Assembly: GCA_920105625.2 (NCBI GenBank)
Contig: OV050030.1
Coordinates: 320,096,368 to 320,160,367 of the forward strand
Reading direction: 5' to 3'
DNA: 64,000 nt
DNA from: Clusia tigrina
Lineage: Eukaryota; Arthropoda; Insecta; Diptera; Clusiidae
Under the pieces are notes generated by a model. The model saw only the letters and a list, made by a program, of their open reading frames with translations. It made no database searches and was not told where the DNA came from. Both the position numbers and the translations under genes were made by a program. The first letter of the stretch is position 1. Every line of letters begins with the position of its first letter. Positions 1 to 10,182 of the stretch are shown one piece after another.

Positions 1-1188
1 TGCGTTTGTCAATGTGGGTTTCTAGCAGAGAATCGATTATAAACCATAATCTCCTCTAGATTCCCCTAGTTTCTGTTGCTGAAAGAAAGAACCGTCTTGT
101 CTGCCTGATGCCGAAATAAAGAAAGAGCGTCTCGTCTGCCTGATGCCGAATGAAAGAAAGAGCGTCTTGTCTGCCTGATGCCGAATGAAAGAAAGAGCCG
201 TCGCGTCTGCTTTTATGCTCCAGGTTTAGTGTAGATCATCCAATAGTTGTTGTTGTGCGGGAACTGTAGTTTGTTGTGGCATGTTGCTACGGTTTCCCGC
301 ATTGTTCTTCTTGTTTGAATTTGACCTTGGGCCACCTTCAGCACATTGTTGTTGTTTTCTCGCTGTTGTTCTTGTAAGTTTTTGCCCTTGGGCCACCTTC
401 AATATTGTGTTGTTGTTCCTTATGTTGTTTCTTGTTGTTGCTATTTGTCCTTCGGCCACCTTCAGCACTTTGTTGATATTTTATATCGATGGCATAAAAT
501 ATTTAAAAATATTAAATATTGGATATTTAATTCTGCTTCTCCTCTTTATGCTTTGTCCGGCCTGTTGGTGTGCTTAGCGATCGGTCTGTTGTGTTCCACT
601 TTGTGCTTGGCCTTCGTTTTTGGGTGTTGTTAGTGGGCTATTTTCCGAACTAATGCAGTCGGCAACTTCTGTCGCGATCTCTTGTAAATTTCTAACATTG
701 CGTTAGGCACTGTTGTTGTAAATTCATATCAGTGCGTTGGGCACTATGGTTGTACATTCATATTATTTTAACTGTGGTCAGCCGGTTGCACAATTTTTTG
801 TGTGATAGTCTCCTGTGTTATCTTGCGTTGTTGACTTCGTTGCATGTTTTTCGTCGCTTATCACAGGGTTCCACTGTCTGACTTAATTGTGGCTGTGTGT
901 TCTGTCCTCCAAATGCAGAGTATAACACCTGTTGTTGGTAGCATTACTATGGTGGGAGGTGTCTTAGACTCACTTGTATGATGGCTGCTGCACTAAATAT
1001 GATGGCGGTTGTTGTGTGTGGTTTTAGCAATGAAAGTGGGAGGTGCCAAAGTCTTAGGACTATTAACGTATATATTTTAGGGTTGGTTGTTTAAGCACTT
1101 GGCCCCTATTTTAAATATACACGTTTGGGGCGTTATGGCAAAACTAAATATGTAGGGGTAAATTTACGCCTACAATTTGCTCCTCACA
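1..1188 (-). repeat. 3' LTR of element A, partial
   Basis: This matches 6262-7385 almost base for base and is cut by the window start. On the element strand the LTR begins at 1188 with TGTGAGGAGC. It carries about 63 bp (near 701-765, including a GCGTT(A/G)GGCAC duplication) that the 5' LTR lacks, so the two LTRs have diverged by indel as well as by scattered substitutions. The short opposite-strand ORFs inside it are LTR sequence, not genes. Confidence 0.9.
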
Positions 1189-1315
1189 TGTCCACCCTAC
1201 TTTGCGGCCCATGAAAAATGGTCACCTTACCCTGCCAGAGGGTGATGATTTTGCACGATCCTCGCTGGAATCGGATCCTTTCCGTTGTGTACACTGTTCT
1301 CGTCAGATGCGTTTG

Positions 1316-4300
1316 TTAATTCCCGTATGCTGCGCTGCCACCTGGCGCGCATAATGGTTTCAGCTCGCTAATATGCGCTGTCTTTTTCTCCATGGTTCCT
1401 TCACGTTTCATCTTGACAATGACTGGGGAGGTGAAGGTGTCTATCCGGTATGGGCCATCGTAGCGTGGGGCCAACTTGGCGGCGAAGTGGTCAATGGCTT
1501 TGGACAAATGGTGCTGTTTTGCTAACACCAATTGTCCAACTTCTGGTTTCCAGGGCCTTCGTCGTAGGTTATAATGACGCCGTTGATCTTGAGCCGCTCG
1601 CTCCAGATTCCTTGTCACTAATGTGTATGCTTCCTTTAGTAGTTCGGCTCTTTCGTTGGGTGTTTGTTTCCGTTGTCCTGTTCCTGGGGTGGTTTCATCG
1701 TACAACGCTCCTGGGCGTCGTGGCTCCCGTCCTTGTATTAGGAACGCGGGGCTATAGCCAGTGATCTCTGATACGCTGGTAGTGATCGCCAGGGTTAACT
1801 CCGGCAGTAGGTCATCCCACTTTTGTTGATGTTTACCGGCGTATTGGGCGATCATTGTCTTCACTGTGCGGTTGGCGCGTTCCGCGGCATTTTCCTGTGG
1901 TGTGTACGGTGCGGTAAACTGGTGCTTGATACCGTAGTCTTCTACAACGCGCTGAAAGGACTTGCTTGTAAACTGTGAACCGTTGTCCGTCACTAAGACC
2001 TTAGGAACTCCGAAACGGGCTAAGATGCGCTCCCGAAAGGCCCGTTGTAGAGTCTCGGTGGTGGCCTTCCGAAGAGGCGCCATCTCTGTCCATTTTGAGA
2101 ACTTATCATGGAAAACTAGTACCATTGTGTTTCCATGCTTTGAGCAGGGTAGAGGCCCAACAAAATCCGCGCACAATATGGCCCACGGCTCCAGGGGTAT
2201 TTGCGTCAGCATTTCTCCAGCAGATTGTTGTTGGCTGGGCTTGTACTTCTGGCATAGTGTGCACTGACGAACGTAGCGGCTGGTGTCCCGGAACAGTCCT
2301 GGCGAGTAGTACCTATTTGCAACTCGGGCTATCGTTTTCCGGATGCCTAGGTGTCCTCCGGTTGGCGCGACGTGGTTCTCTTGCAAAATGCGTACCCTCA
2401 GAGGCCTAGGTATGCACAGCTTTCATGGTGTACAGTCCTCATCACCCGTCCGATTTGGTATATGGCGATACAGCTGCCCGTTTTCCAGTGTGTAGTCGGA
2501 GAATTTAGCCGGGTTGGCAAGTATTTCTCCTTTTCGCTTGAGCCCCCACTTGCAATTTTGCTCTGCTTGGTCCTGCACAGTGACAGTGCATGCAGCTTCG
2601 ACTGGTTGCCTTGATAGTGCGTCCGCTAGCACATTTAGTTTTCCCTTGCGATACTGTACCTCGAATGAATGCTGCTGAAGTTCTAGCGCCCACCGTGCTA
2701 TGCGTCCTGAAGGGCTCTCGATGGAATTTAGCCACTTCAGCGATAGGTGGTCGGTGATCACGGTAAAGTGGTAGCCCACCAGATATGGCCGCATTTTCCG
2801 GATGCCCCATATTATGGCTAGACACTTCTTCTCAGTTGGGGAGTAGTTTAGCTCAGCTCCAGCTAGCGTACGCTATTACTCGCTCCGCCCCCTCGATCTC
2901 CTGCGTAAGCACTGCTCCCAACCCGTAGTCACTGGCGTCGGTCTGGAGCGTGAACTTCTGACTAAAGTCTGGGCAGGCGAGGACCGGAGCTTCCGTCAAT
3001 CGTTGTTTCAGTAATTCAAAAGCCTCCTGTTGTTCGGTACCCCATCGGAAATGTTTTCCTTTCTTTAGCAGCGCCGTTAAAGGGTGTAGTGCTTTTGCAA
3101 AGTCGGGTACAAAACGATGGTACCAAGATGCGATGCCCAAGCAGTGGCGTAGCTGTCGTATGTTCTCTGGTGGTTGCAGCTCCCGTATGGCAGCGATTTT
3201 ATCTGGGTCAGTATGTATTCCTTTGTCGCTGACCACGTGTCCCAGATATTTTAGCTCCTTCCGAAAGAATGCACACTTCTCCAGATTTAGTTTTAAATTT
3301 GCCCCCCTGAACCGTCGGAACACCTCTTGCAGGTTTCTCATGTGTTCTTCTAGGTCTCTCCCTGTGACAATAATGTCATCAAAGTAGGCAAACGCGTGTG
3401 GCTCCATGTCGTGGCCAATAACTTGGTCCAGTGCTCTTTGAAAGGTTGCTGGTGCGGAGTGTAGCTCGAAAGGCATAACACGCCACTGGAAGAGGCCTCT
3501 GCCGGGTACCGTGAATGCGGTATACTGTTTGCTGTGCGCCTCCATTGGTATCTGCCAATACCCGTTCTTCATATCGAGACTACTGATGTATTTAGCCTCA
3601 CGCAGTCGGTCTAAGATGTGTTGGATTCGCGGCAGTGGGTATGTGTCGGGTATGGACCTGGCGTTGAGTTGCCGATAATCGATGCACAGACGCCATTTCC
3701 CATCCCGTTTCCTTACTAGCACAATCGGTGCGCTGTGGGGGCTATGCGAGGGTTCGATACAGCCTTTAGCTATTAATTCGTCCACTTCCGCGCCAATGAT
3801 TTCTTGCTGCGCTGGATTTCTCGGGTAGTATCGTTGTTTGATGGGTCGGTCATCGCGCATCACAATTTTGTGGCTTGTGATATTGGTCACGTTTGGCCCG
3901 TCTGTGAATTTAGCCAACTCTGTGGCCAGAAACAGTTTTATCTTTGATTCGTCCGTAGCGGCTTCATGTCGTATGGTTGTGCACGATGCGATAACTTGTG
4001 ATTGCACACCATCCGTCTTGGGGCCTAGCTGGATTTCCTGGCCTCCACATGTCATGGATAGGCCTTGCTGTGTCATGAAGTCCAGGCCGAGCAGTAAGTC
4101 GTCGGTGGAGTCGGGCATGCTAAGTAGCTCCAGCTGACATACCTTTCCACCAAGCTTGACACACGTCACAAACGCTTGAGTAATATCCCTTGTTCGACCA
4201 TCCGCCATCCGTGCTCTAGTGTATGTAGAGTTTACTCTACCGGTGGTAGCACCTAAATGGGAAATGAGTCGCTCGCTGATGAAACTCCTTGTGGCGCCTG

Positions 4301-4370
4301 TGTCGAGTGTGGCCGTGATGTTTTCTGTGCCAATGGTGACGGCGGCACAGATACGCTGTCCATCGTAGCG
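1316..4370 (-). pseudogene. pol of element A: protease, RT, RNase H, integrase (broken)
   Basis: Polyprotein for element replication. The protease motif LDTGA lies at about 4296-4307 and reads in the same frame as the RT. RT motifs include the LCIDYRQLN region and the catalytic FDDIIV near 3375-3390. RNase H follows, with its TDASDYGLG start at about 2925-2945. Integrase shows an H-X6-H...CTLC zinc region, then ADFVGPL, TDNGSQF and ENAAERANRT, giving the D, D, E triad. A small deletion around 2860-2866 shifts the frame just after AYAS in RNase H, and an in-frame TGA at 2423-2425 separates RNase H from integrase, which then runs open to 1316. Pol is in the -1 frame relative to gag, as is usual for this group. 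Family identity is secure; function is lost without repair. Confidence 0.92.
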
Positions 4371-4378
4371 TAGTGCAC

Positions 4379-5581
4379 TTACTGCGTTTGAGGCTTGTTG
4401 TCCGTGGGCTGCTCCATGCCTCGTTGCTGGCGGCAGCCCCGCTCGTTTCCCCCTACCGTCCTACAGCATTCAACTGTTCTAGTTCCTCTCCTACCGCACT
4501 CCCAACAGAAAAGTACTTGGGCATTGCGGCAGTGTCGCGCTATGTGATCAGACTGACCACATCTTCTGCATGCTGTTCGTGGATTTATAGATACCACATT
4601 GTTGGTACAGTTGGCCGGTGCTACCTGTCGGTTTCTGGTTTCGCATGGGGACATGCGCTCAACCCGTGGTTGTATCTCGTGGCGTGTTGGTGGTGGTAGT
4701 GGTGGCGGTGGTGGTAGACATGCTGCTCGTGAAGTTTCGCTGTCACCACGTATGCGCTCGAGGTCTTCCGCCATTTCCACAAGTTCTTCCAGCGTATCGA
4801 AATCCTTTCGCCGGACATACTACTGGTATTCCTCTAGGCTGTTGCGAAAGATTCGTTCTAATTTCTGGGCCTCCGTGTATCCCGCGTGACGCATCAGGTT
4901 TTGAAGTTCTACCACGTATTGTTTGAAGTGTTCACGTGGGTTTTGCCGTCGTTGGCGAATTTCAACCTCCAGCTTTTCGAAGTACCTGGTGGGTAGGAAA
5001 AACTTCAAGAAGTCCTTTTTGAATAATACCCAATCAATCCATGCTCGGTTGTTGTTTCTATACCAGAGCAGAGCACGCTCCTTTTGGAGTTCTGGCATAG
5101 TTCGAGGCAGCATGTGCTTGTTTAGTCCATAGACTTCCGATAATTCTTCCACTCGCTCTTTGAAAGCTATCGGGTCATGCCCTCCATCATATTTCAAGAA
5201 CCACTTCCTAACGTGGTCGATGACTGCCGAGTAGATGGCTATCCCGCTTCGCGAGACTTCAGGGACTACTGTCTGGAACGCGGCATCAGATATGCCCGCT
5301 GCTTTCTTCCTGTTTGTCGATTGTCCGGGGCTTATAGGTCTCTCTACGCTGGGGCTAGCTCTTAGATGTGAACTGGGTCTAGGCGACAAACTCCTCGTGA
5401 GTCGGGCCTGTAGCTCTGCCAGCCGAACCTCCTGGTCTAGAGTCATCTCTGTGTCGGGGATGAACTCCGCAAGCCTCTTTCGTAGCTCTTCCACTGTGCC
5501 CGTGGCCTCTAGGCCAAACTCAACACAACAGACTACCAGTTGGTCTTTTCGCACGGTGTACACCCAACTCGTCTTTCCCAT
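4379..5581 (-). pseudogene. gag of element A with one internal stop
   Basis: Structural (capsid/nucleocapsid) protein of element A. It starts at ATG 5581 (MGKTSWVYTV) just downstream of the primer site. The N-terminal 45 residues look like a SAP-type helical region. The centre (FKERVEELSEVYGL...LWYRNNNRAW...FKKDFLKFFLP) is typical of retrotransposon capsids. A TAG at 4820-4822 interrupts the frame right after LEEYQ, and the same frame continues with MAEDLERI and a nucleocapsid region near 4440-4520. The first zinc knuckle is complete (CRRCGQSDHIARHC). In the second, the histidine is replaced by threonine (CWECGRRGTRTVEC). The single stop suggests a recent nonsense mutation. Confidence 0.85.
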
Positions 5582-5656
5582 CCTGTGTCAGACTCTGGTG
5601 ATAGGACGTGGGTTGGATAATATAGCTTTGTTGTATTTACTCTCTTTATTCTGAGG

Positions 5657-5674
5657 GTCCCTGCTCGGGCGCCA
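5657..5674 (-). other. Primer binding site of element A (tRNA-Lys type)
   Basis: On the minus strand the 18 bases TGGCGCCCGAGCAGGGAC lie one base after the LTR end. They closely resemble the tRNA-Lys primer site used by many retroelements. This fixes the 5' LTR/leader boundary and the strand. Confidence 0.85.
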
Positions 5675-5879
5675 CTGTAACGACTCGTTTTCGCCGGGGT
5701 ATGCTCGCCGGATTTCCAGGAGTCGTTTACAGAAAATCTCTAAAGTATTCAAAGCTTGTTTACGTTGATTAAATTATTTTATTTATTTATTAATTTTAAA
5801 AAAATACTACTACTTGATACAATTATTTTTACTAAACTTAAATACGGACACAGTTGAACTCTCCGTCCCCCTAGCTTCT

Positions 5880-6335
5880 GTAGCGTTTGTCAGTGTGGGT
5901 TTCTAGCAGAGAATCGATTATAAACCATAATCTCCTCTAGATTCCCCTAGCTTCTGTAGCGTTTGTCAGTGTGGGTTTCTAGCAGAGAATCGATTTTAAA
6001 CCATAATCTCCTCTAGATTCCCCTAGCTTCTGTTACGTTTGTCAGTGTGGGTTTCTAGCAGAGAATCGTTTATAAACCATAATCTCCTCTAGATTCCCCT
6101 AGCTTCTGTTGCGTTTGTCAGTGTGGGTTTCTAGCAGAGAATCGATTATAAACCATAATCTCCTCTAGATTCCCCTAGCTTCTGTTGCGTTTGTCAATGT
6201 GGGTTTCTAGCAGAGAATCGATTATAAACCATAATCTCCTCTAGATTCCCCTAGCTTCTGTTGCGTTTGTCAATGTGGGTTTCTAGCAGAGAATCGATTA
6301 TAAACCATAATCTCCTCTAGATTCCCCTAGTTTCT
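5880..6335. repeat. Six tandem 76-bp units inside the element A LTR
   Basis: Units start at 5880, 5956, 6032, 6108, 6184 and 6260, an exact 76-bp period. Each begins G(T)(A/T)(G/A)CGTTTGTCA(G/A)TGTGGG and ends CCCCTAGCTTCT. Copies differ by one to three bases (for example ATCGATTATAA against ATCGTTTATAA). One copy is seen at 1-75 in the left LTR before the window ends. Confidence 0.95.
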
Positions 6336-6338
6336 GTT

Positions 6339-6472
6339 GCTGAAAGAAAGAACCGTCTTGTCTGCCTGATGCCGAAATAAAGAAAGAGCGTCTCGTCTGC
6401 CTGATGCCGAATGAAAGAAAGAGGGTCTTGTCTGCCTGATGCCGAATGAAAGAAAGAGCCGTCGCGTCTGCT
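6339..6472. repeat. Four short tandem units (about 36 bp) in the element A LTR
   Basis: Repeats of GAAAGAAAGAG(C)CGTC(T/G)(T/C)GTCTGCCTGATGCCGAA follow the 76-bp array directly. The same four units occur at about 78-212 in the left LTR with one visible base difference (GCGTC against GGGTC). Confidence 0.85.
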
Positions 6473-7385
6473 TTTATGCTCCAGTTTTAGTGTAGATCAT
6501 CCAATAGTTGTTGTTGTGCGGGAACTGTAGTTTGTTTTGGCATGTTGCTACGGTTTCCCGCATTGTTCTTCTTGTTTGAATTTGACCTTGGGCCACCTTC
6601 AGCACATTGTTGTGTTTTTCTCGCTGTTGTTCTTGTAAGTTTTTGCCCTTGGGCCACCTTCAATATTGTGTTGTTGTTCCTTGTATTGTTTCTTGTTGTT
6701 GCTATTTGTCCTTCGGCCACCTTCAGCACTTTGTTGATATTTTATATCGATGGCATAAAATATTTAAAAATATTAAATATTGGATATTTAATTCTGCTTC
6801 TCCTCTTTATGCTTTGTCCGGCCTGTTGGTGTACTTAGCGATCGGTCTGTCGTGTTCCACTTTGTGCTTGGCCTTCGTTTTTGGGTGTTGTTAGTGGGCT
6901 ATTTTCCGAACTAATGCAGTCGGCAACTTCTGTCGCGATCTCTTGTAAATTTCTAACATTTTATTTTAACTGTGGTCAGCCGGTTGCACAATTGTTTGTG
7001 AGATATTCTCCTATGTTATCTTGCGTTGTTGACTTCGTTGCATGTTTTTCGTCGCTTATCACAGGCTTCCACTGTCTGACTTAATTGTGGCTGTGTCTTC
7101 TGTCCTCCCAATGCAGAGTATAACACTTGTTGTTGGTAGCATTACTATGGTGGGAGGTACCTTAGACTCACTTGTATGATGGCTGCTGCACTAAATATGA
7201 TGGCGTTTGTGTGTGTGGTTTTAGCAATGAAAGTGGGAGGTGCCAAAGTCCTATGACTATTAACGTATATATTTTAGGGTTGGTTGTTTAAGCACTTGGC
7301 CCCTATTTTAAATATACACGTTTGGGGCGTTATGGCAAAACTAAATATGTAGGGGCAAATTTACGCCTAAAATTTGCTCCTCACA

Positions 7386-7981
7386 ACTTTAAAGATGTAG
7401 AAATTTGGCTGGCAAAGTGGCATATTAAAGTTAACGAAGCGAAATGTACTCACATAACGTTCTCCCTCAGAACCAGCACCTGTCCAGCTGTGTCACTAAA
7501 TGATATAAAAATACCGCAAGCAACAGAAGTGAAGAATTTAGGAATCCATCTTGACAGTAGATTAACTTGGAGGAAGCACATAGAAGCGAAAAGATCTCAA
7601 ATGAGACTAAAAGCTAACTCTCTGAATTGGTTAATCAATAATAATTGGTTAATCAACAAAAAGATGCGCTTGGAATACAAAGTCCTTCTATACAAAGCTA
7701 AATATAATAATACCCATATGGACATATGGGGTAGTGATAGCACTTCAAATCTAGAACTTATCCAAAGGGCACAGTCGAAAATCCTAAGAACAATTACCGG
7801 CGCACCATGGATTATCAAGAATAAAAACATTCACAACGATGTACATATAACCACTATAAAAGAAGAAATCGTAGAATTAAGGCAGAAATACCTGAATTGC
7901 CTGCAAGATCATCCGAACATACTTGCAAGAAATCTACTCCAGCAGAATTCTGCTTCACGTCTAAAGAAACCATGTTTCTAA
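7386..7981 (+). pseudogene. Jockey-type reverse transcriptase, C-terminal part
   Basis: C-terminal portion of a non-LTR reverse transcriptase. Recognisable features are IWLAKWHIKVNEAKC and VKNLGIHLDSRLTWRKHI (post-palm region shared by jockey/Doc/F elements) and ELIQRAQSKILRTITGAPW in the thumb/connection. The catalytic palm is absent from this fragment. A small internal duplication (NNNWLINNNWLIN at about 7629-7665) is visible, which is not expected in the family. The open frame seems to extend left of 7386 only because the adjoining LTR happens to be open. It ends with a natural stop at 7979-7981. Confidence 0.8.
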
Positions 7982-8206
7982 ACTTATTTACAAACGAATC
8001 TGTAATATGTATTTATATAAAATTTTGTTTCCCTCTTCTTTTTAAAATTATAATTAATTTATATATATGAACTAGTAGAACCCAAATAGCTCCAAGCAAT
8101 AGGCAAAGAGCATATTTAATACATTAGTTTTAAGATTTGATAACATATTGTTAGTTTCCAATGGAGTAAGATACAATAACAAATAAATGGTTTAATAAAA
8201 AAAAGG
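7386..8206 (+). mobile_element. 3' end of a jockey-type LINE interrupted by element A
   Basis: RT C-terminal coding sequence (7386-7981), a 3' UTR, an AATAAA-like GGTTTAATAAAAAAAA tail near 8188-8204 and loss of similarity afterwards mark the 3' end of a poly(A)-type LINE. Its upstream part should lie left of the window on the far side of element A. Confidence 0.75.
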
Positions 8207-8239
8207 TTGTTTAATGTGTGCTCTATCTAATTACTTGTT

Positions 8240-9285
8240 TTTGCTTGACTATTTGTGCCACATGACATTTGCGTACGTAAATCGTTCAGTGTTAATGCTG
8301 TCATTGCTATGATGTAAATTTAAGTTTGCCGCTGAATAGGCGTATTTATTCTGAAGTGGAAAATTTGTCGCGGCAATAGTTGGGAACATTGCTACGCTAT
8401 TAGTTCCTCTGATCGTACCCGAGTTTACTTTTTGTTTTAAATTAGAAAAACACTTGGCACCCTCTGTATTTAGCAGTATAATTCTCTCCGCAGTTGGTAC
8501 ATTATTTATTCTTTGGGTCTGTTTTGTTGGCGGAGCAGTTAGATGTGGCGTGAAAATCTCCACAGATAACGCATGCTGATAGATTGGGGTGGTTTCTCTT
8601 TAGACACAGGTTCATCCTTCTCTTTAAATAAAGCATATCAATTATTAGTATTTATTACCTCATTTAGTTCTATGATTTTTTAAACATTATTTGTAAAAGA
8701 TTTTTGTGGACTGCGCTTACGCTTTTTTATTGTACATACCTATCTACCCTGTTTGAGTCTTAAGATTACTTGTCTTAAGATTGCTTGTCATCTTTCTTGT
8801 TTGAGGGGCATTCAAATGTTGCTGCAGAGCGGCTGGAGCATTGTTGTGATGTTGTGTTGATTTTGCTTTTACAAGTTTGCAACAGCATTTTTGTTTTTAG
8901 TGCTTTGTGTTGCTGATGATTCAGCCACGCTTGGAGAGGAGCATTCTAAGCTCCAATAGAGGCGAGATCTGTAATTCATTAAATTCTCGATCCAGTTTAG
9001 TGGAGTAGGATGTATATTTAAATTAGATTTTGACGGAGAGCTTGCTCTTGCATTTGCGCACTTCTTATATTTGCTGGTGTGAGCGCGTTTACGATAGGAG
9101 CGCGAGTCTGCTCAGTGCTTATAGTTTGCTGAATCGGTGTGCTTAATTGCGTATGTGCTGTAGAATCGAGAGAGATTATCTCCGTTTTATTCGGTGTGCT
9201 TGTTGGTTTATTTCCTGCGGAGGTCGCGCCGGGGTGTTTCATCGATTGCGAATTTGTGTCTTTGAACGAGTCGAGTTCATGCAGA
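8240..9285 (-). pseudogene. Relic of a jockey-type LINE ORF1 (gag)
   Basis: On the minus strand between about 8570 and 8430, two zinc-knuckle segments typical of jockey-type gag proteins can be read: CVICGDFHATSNC and, after an in-frame TAA, CTNCGENYTAKYRGC. A shifted frame then gives SFPLQNKYAYS-like text (FPLQNKYAYSAAN), the usual sequence after the knuckles. Upstream at 9242-9018 a 74-codon stretch rich in Pro/Thr/Gln fits the disordered gag N-terminus. The middle (8570-9017) shows no readable frame. It lies opposite in strand to the LINE at 7386-8206, so it is a separate insertion. Confidence 0.55.
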
Positions 9286-10182
9286 CTTTTTTTTGGTTTT
9301 CTAAATGTAAAATGCTAGCTTTTCTGTTTACTATTAATTTAGTTTACACATGAACAAAAAGAAATGCATTAAGCCACTGACAGAAAAAATAACCCCGAAG
9401 GGGTATTCTCACTCCAAAAAGTAGCAAATTCAATATCATCAATAATTTTTCTGATTAATAATTTTGATAATTACTAAATTTAGATACACTACTCTATATT
9501 CTAATCAGATAAATTTATTAAAACTATTAGTTAATTCCTATATTAATTTTAAATTTTTTTGGGTTTATTCTTTTTAATGAACTTATGCCAACAAAATTAC
9601 AAAAATATTAAAGAAAATAGTTATTTATTAAAATAAAATATGTATCTTAGTCAAATTATGAAATTCCAAAGCAGAAATCTGTATTTAACGATATGAATTC
9701 TGCGGAATTTTGTGAATGAAAATGCATATGTAATGCTCCTGCAAAAGCATGTCTACATTTAACTATTTAACATTTTTTTGAGGTCAACTCACATAAGCTG
9801 TATATGTTATTTTTCATACGGTAAAAAAATTTTCTTTTAAGTTACACCCGTATGGCTACTACAATGTATACGATAAAATAGGGTAGGTTACAAAATTTTA
9901 TTCAAATGTCAACTCCTGAATAGTAGTAGTAGTTTCGAGCCTCAGAAGTTTGGTGAATAATACTAATTGCTATTAACCCATAAGTACGGCTCTATTCTGT
10001 CAAAATTCACTATATGTAAACGTGACAAATAGTGAAAGAAAATTTGTATATAAAAAGTTCTGGCCGTATGCTGGGAAAACATTTACAAGGGGAAAGCTCT
10101 CCTACTTGGAGAAAAATAGCTCATTTGAGTGGTGTATCAAAATTGATCAGTTGAAGAAAAGAAAAGAATAGGCAAAAATATA
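9286..10182. other. AT-rich stretch with no recognised feature
   Basis: No credible ORF, RNA gene or repeat boundary was seen. The sequence is strongly AT-rich and may contain remnants too old to read. Confidence 0.5.

Larger units (their letters stand above)
1..7385 (-). mobile_element. Ty3/gypsy LTR retrotransposon A (left LTR cut by window edge)
   Basis: An LTR retrotransposon on the minus strand: 5' LTR at 5676-7385, primer site at 5657-5674, gag, then pol in protease-RT-RNase H-integrase order, then a partial 3' LTR at 1-1188. The two LTRs align (position 1 matches 6262) and both end in TGTGAGGAGC on the element strand. RT before integrase puts it in Ty3/gypsy. The long LTR plus a tRNA-Lys-type primer site recalls the Osvaldo/Ulysses lineage of flies, but that placement is tentative. 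There is no room for env between integrase and the 3' LTR. Gag has one in-frame stop, pol one frameshift and one stop, so this copy is non-autonomous. It sits inside a jockey-type LINE whose 3' end resumes at 7386; the left target flank is outside the window. Confidence 0.93.
5676..7385 (-). repeat. 5' LTR of element A (1710 bp)
   Basis: On the element strand it begins TGTGAGGAGC at 7385 and ends GTCGTTACA at 5676, next to the primer site. It is unusually long because it contains two tandem arrays (six 76-bp units and four units of about 36 bp). Its right edge abuts jockey-type LINE coding sequence at 7386, which confirms the boundary. A promoter is expected here by family, but I cannot place a TATA box with confidence. 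Confidence 0.9.

Noticed and set aside
281..633. Small hydrophobic ORFs within the LTRs of element A (also at 6542-6894)
   Set aside because: They arise from the TTGTTGTTG-rich LTR text and differ between the two LTR copies.
1450..1764. Plus-strand ORF rich in hydrophobic residues, membrane-protein-like
   Set aside because: It lies exactly antisense to the integrase of element A, which has clear catalytic motifs.
5880..6335. CRISPR-like regularly spaced repeats
   Set aside because: The 76-bp units are contiguous with no unique spacers, lie inside an LTR, and the DNA is eukaryotic.
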